A stretch of 64,000 nucleotides of DNA. It comes from Alteromonas genovensis. Lineage in GTDB: Bacteria > Pseudomonadota > Gammaproteobacteria > Enterobacterales > Alteromonadaceae. A program made the translations under genes and the position numbers. Location of the stretch: the NCBI RefSeq assembly GCF_010500895.1, contig NZ_JAAAWO010000008.1, forward strand, positions 1 to 64,000, read 5' to 3'. The notes beneath the pieces were generated by a model, which was not told the DNA's origin, made no database searches, and saw only the letters and a list, made by a program, of their open reading frames with translations. Below, in pieces: positions 24,715 to 33,888 of this stretch. The stretch's first letter is position 1; every line of letters starts with the position of its first letter.

Positions 24715-25998
24715 ATGGCAGAATTTACCGTAAGTCTTTCTACTCAATCAGCTAACCCGTCGTGGGGAGATAACGCTAAGCTTTCTTTCACAGAGTCAGG
24801 TGCTGTAATTCACTTGCCCGATGACAGCGCCAATGAGCGCACTATTCAACAAGCTGCACGGAAGCTTGATGGTCTCAGCTTGCCAGGCGTTACGCTAGCG
24901 GGTGAATGGAGCAAAGAGCAGCAGTGGGCCTTTGCCTTAAGTTTCACTAGAGCAAGAAAACCCGCGAGTATTACTTGGGCAAATAGCACCGACAAAGCGA
25001 CGTTAGAGCAAGAATATGCGGCCTTATTATTCACTCGACAGCTTGTCAATGACACGCCAGAAGATTTGAGCCCTGAAACATTAGCCCAGCGCGCCGCTGA
25101 TTGGCTTAAGTCACTGGGTAAAGACAACGTTAATTACACCATGACGGTAGGCGAAGAGCTGAAAAACGAGGGTTGGGTAGGCATTTATAATGTGGGTAGA
25201 GGGAGCGAGCGTCCGCCGGCGATGCTTGTGCTTGACTACAACCCAACAGGCAACGCCGATGCACCCATAGATGCTGTATTAGTCGGTAAGGGTATTACTT
25301 TTGATAGCGGTGGTTACAGCATAAAATCAAGTGAAGGTATGCTTGATATGAAATGCGATATGGGCGGTGCTGCAACGGTAACAGGAGCACTTGGTTTAGC
25401 CATTACACAAGGGATTGAAAAGCGTATTCAACTGATATTGTGTTGCGCTGAAAACCTTATCAGTGGTCACGCTTACAAGTTGGGTGATGTGCTAACTTAT
25501 AAAAATGGTGTGACGGTAGAAGTAGTGAATACCGATGCTGAAGGACGACTGGTACTGGCTGATGGTCTAATGGCGGCTACAGACACTGGCGCGCCATTAA
25601 TTATTGATGCTGCAACACTGACCGGAGCCGCAATGGTTGCGTTAGGTTCAGATTATCACGCTGTATTTTCGATGGATGATAATGCAAAAGAGCAGATGCT
25701 CAATGCTGCTAAAGCAGAAAACGAGCGTTTTTGGGCATTACCACTAGAGCCTTTCCACGCAGATCGCTGTCCATCGGCCTTTGCTGATACCGCAAACAGT
25801 CGTCCAATGAAAGGCGGCGGTGGTGGCGGTGCGTCGAACGCGGCAGGATTTTTATCGCGCTTTGTAAAGCCTGAAGGCTGGATTCATTTAGATTTGGCCG
25901 CAGCGTATCACGGTGGTGCGACTGCTGAGATGCCTGTTGGGGCCACGGCGAAGGGCATTCGCACTATTGCAAGAATGCTTCACGACTTTAACGCATAG
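24715..25998 (+). CDS. pepB: Peptidase B, M17 leucyl aminopeptidase family
   Basis: A 427-residue cytosolic metallo-aminopeptidase. The catalytic half contains GKGITFDSGGYSIK, MKCDMGGAATV and the M17 signature NTDAEGRLVLAD, which carry the two-metal site residues. The short N-terminal domain matches PepB rather than PepA. It releases N-terminal residues from peptides. It is divergent from sfsA and closed by an intrinsic terminator. Confidence 0.93.
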   Translation: MAEFTVSLSTQSANPSWGDNAKLSFTESGAVIHLPDDSANERTIQQAARKLDGLSLPGVTLAGEWSKEQQWAFALSFTRARKPASITWANSTDKATLEQEYAALLFTRQLVNDTPEDLSPETLAQRAADWLKSLGKDNVNYTMTVGEELKNEGWVGIYNVGRGSERPPAMLVLDYNPTGNADAPIDAVLVGKGITFDSGGYSIKSSEGMLDMKCDMGGAATVTGALGLAITQGIEKRIQLILCCAENLISGHAYKLGDVLTYKNGVTVEVVNTDAEGRLVLADGLMAATDTGAPLIIDAATLTGAAMVALGSDYHAVFSMDDNAKEQMLNAAKAENERFWALPLEPFHADRCPSAFADTANSRPMKGGGGGGASNAAGFLSRFVKPEGWIHLDLAAAYHGGATAEMPVGATAKGIRTIARMLHDFNA

Positions 25999-26054
25999 GT
26001 TGTTAACGCTTGTGCTGATAGTAAGCACAAGCGAGAAGTACACGTTTTAAATGC

Positions 26055-26088
26055 CAAAAAAGGAGCTGTAGATGCAGCTCCCTTTTTT
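26055..26088. terminator. Bidirectional intrinsic terminator
   Basis: An A run, stem ggagctg 26062-26068 with cagctcc 26075-26081 and a T run lie between the convergent pepB and the small HTH gene. Both directions have a U tract. Confidence 0.9.
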
Positions 26089-26089
26089 A

Positions 26090-26272
26090 TTAAATTCCGC
26101 CTAAACGCTCAGCGAGCTTTTTATAACGTTCCACATCGCCACTATCGAAAAGCGGATTACCATCGGTATCCTTTTCTTTCGCAACTAACAGGCTCTCACG
26201 CTCTAGACGTTCTACGCGTACATCTTGAACACCTAAAAAAGCGGCAACTTCATTCACTGTCATTAAACTCAT
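26090..26272 (-). CDS. Small helix-turn-helix protein (MerR/excisionase-like)
   Basis: A 60-residue protein. MTVNEVAAFLGVQDVRVERLERESLL has the spacing of a winged HTH of the MerR/excisionase class, and the next segment PLFDSGDVERYKKL resembles the wing and third helix of these domains. No effector domain is present. A DNA-binding role is inferred. Start could be ATG at 26272 or the ATG three codons later. It is convergent with pepB and shares its terminator. Confidence 0.7.
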   Translation of the reverse strand: MSLMTVNEVAAFLGVQDVRVERLERESLLVAKEKDTDGNPLFDSGDVERYKKLAERLGGI

Positions 26273-26501
26273 TGTTTCAATTCCGTATATTGTTTTTGTA
26301 ATAGAAATAGCAATTGTGGCTTTTATTGTAAAAGCTCATTTTCCCTGCCTGTGTTCGCAGTACAACAGCGACAGGTTTCTTATCAGCACTCAGACCTTTG
26401 TTAGCTCAGCTACACAATGAGACGAGTAGAATAACTCACGCCCACTTTAGACAGCGCTGCTTACTTGTCATATTGAGCCATTATGTTCATACATCAACGC
26501 T

Positions 26502-26551
26502 AGACATTATAGCTAGACAGCTAGCGAGACATTATAGTTAGACAGCTAGCG
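26502..26551. repeat. 25-bp tandem duplication
   Basis: Two adjacent 25-bp units, agacattatag(c/t)tagacagctagcg, differ at one base. They lie in the 614-bp gap upstream of the marC-type gene. The short ORF at 26600 is the only other candidate feature there. Confidence 0.92.
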
Positions 26552-26599
26552 TGGCTATCCGTTTCTCAAAATAAGAATGCGCAAAATAAGAGGCTCAAG

Positions 26600-26704
26600 A
26601 TGTCTCAAAATGAATGCTGTTGGTCGAGAATAATGAATAATATAGACGAAATTTATGAAGAAAGCGTCAAGAAAGCAGCAAAAAAGCTGTCCAAAGCAGT
26701 TTAG
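26600..26704 (+). CDS. Possible 34-residue small protein
   Basis: The ATG at 26600 follows aagagg at a normal distance and opens a 34-codon frame. The C-terminal half (EIYEESVKKAAKKLSKAV) is a charged amphipathic helix and the N-terminal half contains a Cys pair. The codon run is short enough to arise by chance, and no family is recognised. It ends 182 bp before the marC-type gene. Confidence 0.3.
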   Translation: MSQNECCWSRIMNNIDEIYEESVKKAAKKLSKAV

Positions 26705-26886
26705 AAGTGGAGGGCAGGGCTAAATGCAGAAAATGAAGGTCAACACGACCTTATTTAACTATATGAATGCGTTAAGTGTTTTTTACCTAGTGGAGTTAGT
26801 TTACCATTACGCTTTTATAGCAGCGCAAGTGATTGTTCAACGCCATCAGCGTGTTTTGACACACCTACTACCGGAGATAAACAACA

Positions 26887-27489
26887 ATGGATACTTGGTC
26901 CGCCGCGATTATGCTTTTTTTGATCATGGATCCGCTGGGCAATCTACCCGTGTTTATGTCGGTTCTCAAATCGATAGAGCCTAAACGTCGCCAGTTTATT
27001 TTAATAAGAGAACTGTTGTTTGCACTATTCATCTTGTTTCTGTTTTTGTTTAGCGGTCAGTCGGTACTTAATTTTCTCAATGTTGAACAAGAAACCGTCA
27101 GTATTGCCGGTGGTATAATTCTGTTTCTCATCGCTTTAAAAATGATTTTTCCATCATCGGGAAATCCAAGTGGTCTTGCAGTGGGTGAAGAACCCTTTCT
27201 TGTGCCCCTTGCTATTCCTATGATTGCAGGGCCATCTACGCTGGCCGCCTTGATTTTATTGGCAAATCAATCTCCCGATCGAATGACTGATTGGTCTATT
27301 GCGCTTGCGGCGTCATGGTCAATTAGCGCTGTGATCCTTATGTTTTCCAATGTATTTCATAAAATACTCGGTGAACGCGGTTTAGTTGCTATGGAGCGAT
27401 TAATGGGTATGATCCTCGTTATGATTGCCATTCAGATGCTACTTGATGGCGTTACCAAATACTTTATCCACGCCGCTGGAGCACTTTAA
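26887..27489 (+). CDS. MarC family (YhgN-like) membrane protein
   Basis: A 200-residue protein with six predicted membrane helices. Family motifs are FLIMDPLGNLPVF (about 11-23) and PLAIPMIAGPSTLA. MarC/YhgN proteins are inner-membrane proteins of unsettled function; antibiotic-resistance and amino-acid roles have been proposed. The start ATG follows ccggagataaacaaca. Its stop overlaps the next gene (TAATG), implying coupled translation with the DUF416 gene. Confidence 0.88.
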   Translation: MDTWSAAIMLFLIMDPLGNLPVFMSVLKSIEPKRRQFILIRELLFALFILFLFLFSGQSVLNFLNVEQETVSIAGGIILFLIALKMIFPSSGNPSGLAVGEEPFLVPLAIPMIAGPSTLAALILLANQSPDRMTDWSIALAASWSISAVILMFSNVFHKILGERGLVAMERLMGMILVMIAIQMLLDGVTKYFIHAAGAL

Positions 27490-28070
27490 TGGCAAAGCAA
27501 AAACTAAATACATTCGCTCGAGTAAGAGCGTTAGAAGGTCACAAGGCCATTGCGTTTGCGGCAGCACTGCTTGAACGGATGCTGCCAAACTACGCTTTAT
27601 TTTGCGAAGTTACAGAATCTGGCGATGCACCAGCGCTTAGAAACTGCCTTAATTTGGTATGGGAAACCCTAAAATCGCCAAAGAGTAAATTCAATATGGC
27701 GGTTCAGCTTGAAAAAGTGGAAGTGGCTACGCCGGATACAGAATCTCATGACAACTATGGCGTTTACCCTGCTATCGATGCGGCTATTGGTCTTGCGTCT
27801 TTGCTCAACCTCGTCGCTGGCGACGACCCTCAGGGGGCAGTAGTCATTAGTAAGCTTTCTCAAGGCAGTGTTGAGGCGTACTTGCTTGCCACGGGCGAGG
27901 CCGATGACGACTCGGTGAAAGACCACCCATTAATGGCGTTTGAAGTGGAAGTGCAAAATGAGTTGCTTGATTATATTGAGCAAGCCAAGTCTATAACGAA
28001 AGCGGCCGACGATATGCGAGCCCTTGCGCTTGAAGCTGGTATGTCAAATATTGGCCTTGATTTAAGTTAG
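27489..28070 (+). CDS. yjaG: YjaG family protein (DUF416)
   Basis: A 193-residue mainly helical cytosolic protein. Features include AFAAALLERMLPNYALF near the N terminus and YPAIDAAIGLASLLN in the middle, both matching the YjaG/DUF416 family. The C-terminal part is acidic and helical. Biochemical function is unknown. It overlaps the marC-type gene by one base and is convergent with rsmD, whose stop overlaps its 3' end by a few bases. Confidence 0.88.
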   Translation: MAKQKLNTFARVRALEGHKAIAFAAALLERMLPNYALFCEVTESGDAPALRNCLNLVWETLKSPKSKFNMAVQLEKVEVATPDTESHDNYGVYPAIDAAIGLASLLNLVAGDDPQGAVVISKLSQGSVEAYLLATGEADDDSVKDHPLMAFEVEVQNELLDYIEQAKSITKAADDMRALALEAGMSNIGLDLS

Positions 28071-28756
28071 GCGTCTTCTAATACGGGCAGGCTTGTCTCG
28101 CCTACTTCAACAAGCATGTACACCAACGAGCCAGTTCGCTTTTCTTTTACCACATGCCAGTGGCTAGGAAGTGGCAATGATTCAAGCTCGGTTTCGTGCT
28201 CGATGTAAATCATGCTGCCTTCACAAACTAGGTTTGTGTTCACTATTTCACTGACGACGGGCGCTACCAAATTTTGATAAAATGGCGGGTCGATAAACAC
28301 GATGTCGTACTGTGTGCCGGTTAGCTGTTTGAGCACTTTTAGGGCATCACCTTGATGTACCTTAGCAGTGTTCGAATCATTAACGTTAAGCGTCTGTAGG
28401 TTTTTACTTAACTGCTCGCTAGCCTGCCTGTCTAACTCAATAAAGTCACACCGACTCGCATAGCGAGACAAGGCTTCTAAGCCTAAACCCCCAGAACCCG
28501 CAAAAACATCTAAACACTGGGCATCATCAACGTAGGCCATAAGCCAATTAAACAAGGTTTCTTTGTTTCTATCAGTAGTGGGTCTTAACCCTTCAGCATC
28601 AAGCACCGGAAGTCGTTTTCCACGCCATTGACCGCTAATAATGCGGATAAGCCCTCGCTTTTTTTTGTCTAATTTTGCTGGCTGGCGTTTTTTTGTAGAA
28701 GATATGCCCCTTGAGGGGTGAGAAACTCGCTTCATAGTGACTGACAGTGGTATCAT
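28067..28756 (-). CDS. rsmD: 16S rRNA (guanine966-N2)-methyltransferase
   Basis: The SAM-dependent methyltransferase core has LDVFAGSGGLGLEALSR and the catalytic FIDPPF (NPPY-type) motif. RIISGQWRGKRLPV and LRPTTDRNKETLFNWL are the RsmD-specific N-terminal text. The family protein is about 190-200 residues; this opening gives 229 because of a basic N-terminal tail. The start may be 28756 or the ATG at 28735, and neither has a strong ribosome site. It is divergent from ftsY, as in E. coli. Confidence 0.94.
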   Translation of the reverse strand: MIPLSVTMKRVSHPSRGISSTKKRQPAKLDKKKRGLIRIISGQWRGKRLPVLDAEGLRPTTDRNKETLFNWLMAYVDDAQCLDVFAGSGGLGLEALSRYASRCDFIELDRQASEQLSKNLQTLNVNDSNTAKVHQGDALKVLKQLTGTQYDIVFIDPPFYQNLVAPVVSEIVNTNLVCEGSMIYIEHETELESLPLPSHWHVVKEKRTGSLVYMLVEVGETSLPVLEDA

Positions 28757-28822
28757 GCTTTTATATATTAGACGGCAAGTGTAGCCGAATTTGTTCAGAA
28801 TTTATAAGGATTTGTCCTAACA

Positions 28823-30535
28823 ATGTCGAAACTCTTTGGCTGGTTCAGCAAGAACAAAAAAGCAGAGAAACAAAAAGAGCAGCAAGCAAAAGAGCAGGCT
28901 GCACAGGAAGCGGCGAACCCTGTTGCCGACAAAAAAGAGGTAGAGCGCTCGGAGGTAGAGAGCTCGGAGGTAGAGAGCACCGAAGTCGATGCGGCGAAGG
29001 TTGAAACCGCCGAGACAGAAAAAGTCGAGGCTGTTGGTGAAAACCCGCTTGACGATAAGTCGTCAGAAAAACCTGCTGAGACAATAGCTACCCAGACAAC
29101 GGCAAATGTAGAGCAGCAAGAGGCGGCCTCTCAAATTACGCCTACTGCCACTGACGGGAACGAAGCGATTCACAATACGGTTGTTGACGCTGTAGAAAGT
29201 GAAGAAAAGCAGCCTTTAGATTTTTCATCTGATAAAGCAGGCGCGTCTGTTTCAAAGTCTGTTGATGAAGCAGCAACGCCGTTAGATGATGCCTCAGCGG
29301 CCAGTGTTGAAGCAGAAGTGCTTGCAGAAGAAAAAGCTTTGCAAAAAGCTGACGCTTCAATTGTTGATACTTCATCTTCTGAGGCACAAACCTCTGATTC
29401 TCTTACCTCTGAAGCCTTGGCCGATACTGCAGCAGAAATTAACGCTGACGCTTCATCTACTACCAGTACTGAAGCCACTGCTGAAGCGAATACTTCAGTT
29501 AGCGCAGAAGAAGAGGCGATTGACGGCGAGCACGGCGAAGCTGAATTAGAGCCTCAAGTAAAAGGGACGCCGCAAGCCAAAGAAAAGAAATCCTTATTTG
29601 CCCGTTTAAAAGAAAGCCTATCGCGCACCAAAGAAAACCTTGGTAGCGGCATTGTTAGCTTATTTAAAGGCAAAGCCATTGATGATGAGCTTTACGAAGA
29701 CTTAGAAACACAGCTGCTCGTTGCCGATGTGGGTATGGATACGACGCAGAAAATCATCAACCACCTTACCGACAGTGCTTCTCGTAAAGATCTTAAAGAC
29801 GCTGAAGCTTTGCTAGATATTTTAAAGCAGCAAATGTCAGGCATGTTGGCGAATGTGAATGTACCGCTAAGCGACGCGTTACAAAAGCACAATGCTGATG
29901 AGGGTCCGTTTGTTATTCTTATGGTTGGCGTTAACGGCGTCGGTAAAACCACCACTATCGGAAAGCTGGCCAAGCAGTTTCAGCAGCAGGGCAAAAAAGT
30001 CATGTTAGCCGCGGGGGATACGTTCCGTGCCGCTGCAGTAGAGCAGCTTCAAGTATGGGGCGAGCGCAACAACATTCCAGTTATTGCTCAGCACACCGGT
30101 GCAGACAGTGCTTCAGTGCTTTACGATGCATTGGAAGCGGCCAAATCTCGCGGGTCGGACATACTGATTGCCGATACGGCAGGACGCTTACAAAACAAAG
30201 ACAACCTGATGGAAGAGCTCAAAAAAGTGGTTAGGGTAATGAAAAAGCTTAACCCTAATGCACCCCATGAGGTTATGTTAACGCTAGACGCCGGAACAGG
30301 GCAAAACGCGATTAGCCAAGCCAAGCTATTTAACGAAGCGGTGGGCTTAACCGGAATAACGTTAACTAAGTTAGATGGCACTGCAAAAGGCGGCGTTATC
30401 TTTTCAGTTGCAGATCAGTTCGGTATTCCTATACGGTACATTGGTGTGGGCGAGAGTATTGACGACCTACGCCAGTTTGATGGCGAAGAGTTTATTGACG
30501 CCCTGTTTAGCGAGTTAGATACACCAGCAAGCTAG
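28823..30535 (+). CDS. ftsY: Signal recognition particle receptor FtsY
   Basis: A 570-residue GTPase that docks SRP-ribosome complexes at the membrane. A short basic start (MSKLFGWFSKNKK) precedes an acidic, low-complexity A domain of about 230 residues, rich in Glu, Ala, Ser and Thr. Part of it is built from a repeated EVE(R/S)(S/T) unit. The NG domain follows: GVNGVGKTTTIGKLA (about 368), DTAGR (about 450) and TKLDGTAKGG (about 515). It heads the ftsY-ftsE-ftsX operon; ftsE starts 25 bp after its stop. Confidence 0.97.
   Translation: MSKLFGWFSKNKKAEKQKEQQAKEQAAQEAANPVADKKEVERSEVESSEVESTEVDAAKVETAETEKVEAVGENPLDDKSSEKPAETIATQTTANVEQQEAASQITPTATDGNEAIHNTVVDAVESEEKQPLDFSSDKAGASVSKSVDEAATPLDDASAASVEAEVLAEEKALQKADASIVDTSSSEAQTSDSLTSEALADTAAEINADASSTTSTEATAEANTSVSAEEEAIDGEHGEAELEPQVKGTPQAKEKKSLFARLKESLSRTKENLGSGIVSLFKGKAIDDELYEDLETQLLVADVGMDTTQKIINHLTDSASRKDLKDAEALLDILKQQMSGMLANVNVPLSDALQKHNADEGPFVILMVGVNGVGKTTTIGKLAKQFQQQGKKVMLAAGDTFRAAAVEQLQVWGERNNIPVIAQHTGADSASVLYDALEAAKSRGSDILIADTAGRLQNKDNLMEELKKVVRVMKKLNPNAPHEVMLTLDAGTGQNAISQAKLFNEAVGLTGITLTKLDGTAKGGVIFSVADQFGIPIRYIGVGESIDDLRQFDGEEFIDALFSELDTPAS
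28937..28981. repeat. 15-bp tandem repeat inside ftsY
   Basis: Three 15-bp units of gaggtagag(c/a)gc encode the five-residue repeats EVERS, EVESS and EVEST in the acidic A domain. Confidence 0.88.
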
Positions 30536-30560
30536 TTGATTCAGGTTGTAGGGTTTTAAA

Positions 30561-31268
30561 ATGATAAAGTTTGAGCAGGTAAGCAAAACCTATCCCGGTG
30601 GTCAGCGGGCATTAAGCAAGGTGAACTTTCACATTGCGCCAGGCGAGATGGCCTTTTTAACTGGGCATTCAGGTGCAGGTAAAAGTACCTTGCTCAAACT
30701 CATTAGTATTATGGAACGTCCTACTGTGGGCCGAGTTTTAATTAACGGCCACGACCTGAATAAAATAACCCGACGAGACATCGCGTTTATACGCCGCGAT
30801 ATCGGTATGATATTTCAAAGCCACCAGCTGTTAATGGACAAAACCGTTGCTGATAACGTTGCTTTGCCTCTCGTTATAGAAGGTTATACGCACAAAGAAA
30901 TTCGCAAGCGGGTGGATGCTGCGTTGGAGATGGTTGGACTACGGGATAAAAGCCGCAGTTTGCCTATTACCCTTTCTGGCGGAGAGCAGCAGCGTGTAGG
31001 TATCGCCAGAGCCGTGGTTAACAAACCACCGCTACTGCTGGCCGATGAGCCTACCGGTAATTTAGACCCTAAACTGTCCATGGAAATTATTCGCTTGTTT
31101 GAAGATTTTAACCAGGCGGGTGTTTCAGTGCTCATCGCTACCCATGATTTAGGGCTCATAGCACGCATGCGTTATCGTACGCTAACGTTGAAAAACGGGC
31201 AAATGATTACTGACGGGCTGACCGATAGCGACTTCTCCGGCAGTCACAGCGAGGGTGACCGACGATGA
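30561..31268 (+). CDS. ftsE: Cell division ATP-binding protein FtsE
   Basis: A 235-residue ABC ATPase with Walker A GHSGAGKST (about 35-43), signature LSGGEQQRVGIARA, Walker B LLLADEPTGNLD and the switch His in ATHDLGL. With FtsX it forms the type VII ABC complex at the septum that activates peptidoglycan hydrolases through EnvC-like partners. Its TGA overlaps the ftsX ATG (ATGA). Confidence 0.97.
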   Translation: MIKFEQVSKTYPGGQRALSKVNFHIAPGEMAFLTGHSGAGKSTLLKLISIMERPTVGRVLINGHDLNKITRRDIAFIRRDIGMIFQSHQLLMDKTVADNVALPLVIEGYTHKEIRKRVDAALEMVGLRDKSRSLPITLSGGEQQRVGIARAVVNKPPLLLADEPTGNLDPKLSMEIIRLFEDFNQAGVSVLIATHDLGLIARMRYRTLTLKNGQMITDGLTDSDFSGSHSEGDRR

Positions 31269-32245
31269 GTATTCTTTTTAAAGGGCGAGCAAAAGGCGCG
31301 TCTTCGTCAAAAGTGTCAGTGCTGCAAGCTTTCGTCATGTTCTTCGTGAGTCATGTTAGACAAGCATTATCGAGTTTAGGTGAGCTTTGGCGTCAGCCAC
31401 TCGCGTCGTTAATGACCATTGGTGTGCTCGGGCTGAGTATTACCTTACCAAGTACTCTGTACATCATGGTTAAAAATACCGAGAAAATTACAGCGGGGTG
31501 GGAGCAAGCATCGGAAATATCGTTATTCCTCACACCCAATATAAGTGCTAACCGTTCTCAGCAGTTAGTGACACGGCTGAATACCTGGCAAGAAATTGAA
31601 AGTGTGGTTTATATTCCCGCTGATGATGCGCTCAAGGAGTTTCAGCATTTATCAGGGTTGGGTGATGCTATTGCGTACTTAGAGAAAAACCCCTTACCTG
31701 ATGTGGTACTCGTTACCCCTACCGATAAAAACGCGTCGCCAAGTGCCGCTCGTGCGTTGCTCGATAAGCTAAGGCAGCAACGAGAGGTCGATATTGGCAA
31801 GTTGGACATTGAATGGCTAGAGCGACTTTACGCCGTTATTGCTATAGCGAGTGACTTGGTGATGCTGATTGGCGTGCTGCTCTTCATTGCGGTTGTACTG
31901 ATTATTGGCAACACCATTCGCCTGAATATTCTCAATAAATACGATGAAATAGTGGTGATGAAGCTGGTGGGGGCAACAGACGCCTTTATTCATCGTCCCT
32001 TTTTGTATACGGGTTTTTGGTATGGGCTTTTAGGCGGGCTGATGGCGTGGTTTGCCGTTATTATTATCTTATGGTGGATGGACAGCAGTATTACCACCTT
32101 TGCCGCAATGTACCAAAAAGAGTTTAATATTACTGGGCTTACCGGCAGTGCGTTACTCACTATGCTAGGGCTTTCTGTATTACTTGGTTTACTGGGTTCG
32201 CTCATTTCGGTTCAGCGTCACGTCCGTCAAATAGAGCCCCAATAG
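31265..32245 (+). CDS. ftsX: Cell division protein FtsX
   Basis: A 326-residue inner-membrane protein. There is a basic cytoplasmic N terminus, a first helix at about 55-75, a periplasmic loop with the family text SEISLFLTPNIS, and three C-terminal helices. It is the membrane partner of FtsE and transmits ATP hydrolysis to septal amidase activators. It starts inside the ftsE stop codon. In E. coli rpoH follows directly, whereas here two EAL-HDOD genes lie between. Confidence 0.95.
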   Translation: MSILFKGRAKGASSSKVSVLQAFVMFFVSHVRQALSSLGELWRQPLASLMTIGVLGLSITLPSTLYIMVKNTEKITAGWEQASEISLFLTPNISANRSQQLVTRLNTWQEIESVVYIPADDALKEFQHLSGLGDAIAYLEKNPLPDVVLVTPTDKNASPSAARALLDKLRQQREVDIGKLDIEWLERLYAVIAIASDLVMLIGVLLFIAVVLIIGNTIRLNILNKYDEIVVMKLVGATDAFIHRPFLYTGFWYGLLGGLMAWFAVIIILWWMDSSITTFAAMYQKEFNITGLTGSALLTMLGLSVLLGLLGSLISVQRHVRQIEPQ

Positions 32246-32289
32246 GGTGTTAGCAGTGCGCCAACACAGCCCAATAAAAGCTCAATAGA

Positions 32290-32331
32290 GGCTAGATAAA
32301 CACAAACCTGACGTTATCTAGCCTTCGGCTT
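32290..32331. terminator. Hairpin between ftsX and the convergent EAL-HDOD gene
   Basis: Perfect 10-bp arms ggctagataa (32290-32299) and ttatctagcc (32314-32323) are followed by a modest T stretch. The right arm overlaps the last codons of the convergent gene. The U tract is weak, so efficiency is uncertain. Confidence 0.5.
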
Positions 32332-33559
32332 TTGCTGTCGGGAAGTGAGCTGAAATAGCGCTTCTAATTCCGTTGCCCCACACAATAGCTTGGTTGTACA
32401 GTACGTGAAGCTGTTTCTGGTCGATGTCGAGCAGCTTCGCCTGTTTTATTACTGTCATCCAGATTGCACTCTCGAAGCCGCGCACAAGGGCTGAATAGTT
32501 GTTCAGCTCCCTATTTTTCCCCAATAAAGCGTCATTAACATCATCAGACAGCGGAAGCTGTTTAACGATATCGGTCATCGATTGATCGAGCAGCCCTTCA
32601 AGCAGTGAAAATAACCCAACCAAAAATGCGATAGGAGGATTGTTTTTAAAGCCTCGTCGCTCAGCCAATAAGTCAAAGAACTTAGCTCTTACCAATGACA
32701 TGTGAATGATTTCAAGGGGTTTGTCGTCGGCAATATTCGTCAGGCTTAGCAGTGCAATAAACTTCTTAATCTCTACCTCGCCCATATAATTTAGTGCGTG
32801 TTTAAGGGAGGTGATTTTATAGCGTTTATTGATGGCAGGGTTGTTGATAAATTTAAGAAGCAAAAAGCTTAACGTAGCATCACGCTCAATAATTTGTGTG
32901 GTGCGGGCAATGTCAAAATTCACTTTGCCACTTTCAGCCATCAAATCAACTATATTCATTTTAGAAGCGGGCAGCTGTTTAAGAATTCGCGCTTCTGGCT
33001 GAGAGAAAAAATAACCTTGGAAGAAATCAAACCCGAGGTCGATACACGATGCGAAACTGTCTTGGGTATCTACCTGCTCGGCAACAAGCTTTTTGTTCTC
33101 CTCACGATAGCGAGGGATGTGTTTTTCAACGTTTTCAAAACGGGCTTTAGATACATCTACTTTTACAATATCGATAAGTGGAAAAATATCATGTTCAGAC
33201 CCAATCATCATTGGATCGTCGATGGCAAGCTTAAATCCCATTTGCTTGATATGCTGACACGCTTCAAATAAACCGTTGCTCGTATCAGCTGGGTTAGCAA
33301 GCTCAACCACCACAGACTCGGGGTTTAAGTTTGTGGGAAAACGCGACACAAGGGTATCGGTTGAAAACGTAATAAACGATGTTTTTTCACCGCTAATGTC
33401 ATCGAGCCCGAGAGGGTGAAAATTATCAGCGATAAATTTAGACTTTTCTTCTTGATGGTCTGGGTAAGCGCCGCCTTTTCCATCCCTGAAAAGTAGCTCG
33501 TAGGCAAATACACTTTTTTCTTTATCTAGAATTGGCTGACGAGCTATAAACGCGAACAT
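32318..33559 (-). CDS. EAL-HDOD protein, probably inactive EAL
   Basis: A 413-residue protein with an N-terminal EAL-like domain (about 1-200: ARQPILDKE, YELLFRDG, FFQGYFF) and a C-terminal HDOD domain (about 200-400, with LLLKFINNPAINKRY and LKHALNYMGEVEIKKF). This architecture is shared with c-di-GMP-related regulators such as Vibrio CdgJ. Here the Asn of the FIN block is Thr (FITF) and the LEITE-type block reads VELANP. Two metal-site residues appear lost, so a sensor or scaffold function is more likely than catalysis. It lies downstream of a paralogue, and the 329-bp gap between them shows no promoter I can name. Confidence 0.85.
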   Translation of the reverse strand: MFAFIARQPILDKEKSVFAYELLFRDGKGGAYPDHQEEKSKFIADNFHPLGLDDISGEKTSFITFSTDTLVSRFPTNLNPESVVVELANPADTSNGLFEACQHIKQMGFKLAIDDPMMIGSEHDIFPLIDIVKVDVSKARFENVEKHIPRYREENKKLVAEQVDTQDSFASCIDLGFDFFQGYFFSQPEARILKQLPASKMNIVDLMAESGKVNFDIARTTQIIERDATLSFLLLKFINNPAINKRYKITSLKHALNYMGEVEIKKFIALLSLTNIADDKPLEIIHMSLVRAKFFDLLAERRGFKNNPPIAFLVGLFSLLEGLLDQSMTDIVKQLPLSDDVNDALLGKNRELNNYSALVRGFESAIWMTVIKQAKLLDIDQKQLHVLYNQAIVWGNGIRSAISAHFPTAKAEG

Positions 33560-33888
33560 ATGTGATCCCTGATAAGGCGCTAAATGATATTTTGCTACTA
33601 GGCGTATTGCCTCAGCTTATGTGTAACCGCTTTTTATTATTTTTTAGTCTATTAGAAAGATATTATCGTCCTAAAGCCCAAATTCTTAACTCAATATAGT
33701 TGTTCTTAGCGCTCAAATAACCCGCAGGTAGAGAATGAGAACGAGCGATAAGGTTATGATAATGAGCCTTTTCACACAATACTAATAGCGATAATTTAAT
33801 GACGGCTAATGTAATGTAGAGCCATGAACTTTCATCATAATTTTCTTTTAGTCTATTGCTCTTTTAACAAACTAGGCTTTTGACCGTG

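Noticed and set aside
26724-26984. 86-residue frame starting before the marC-type gene
   Set aside because: A gagggcagg site precedes it, but its last third is the marC-type gene in another frame and no family is seen.
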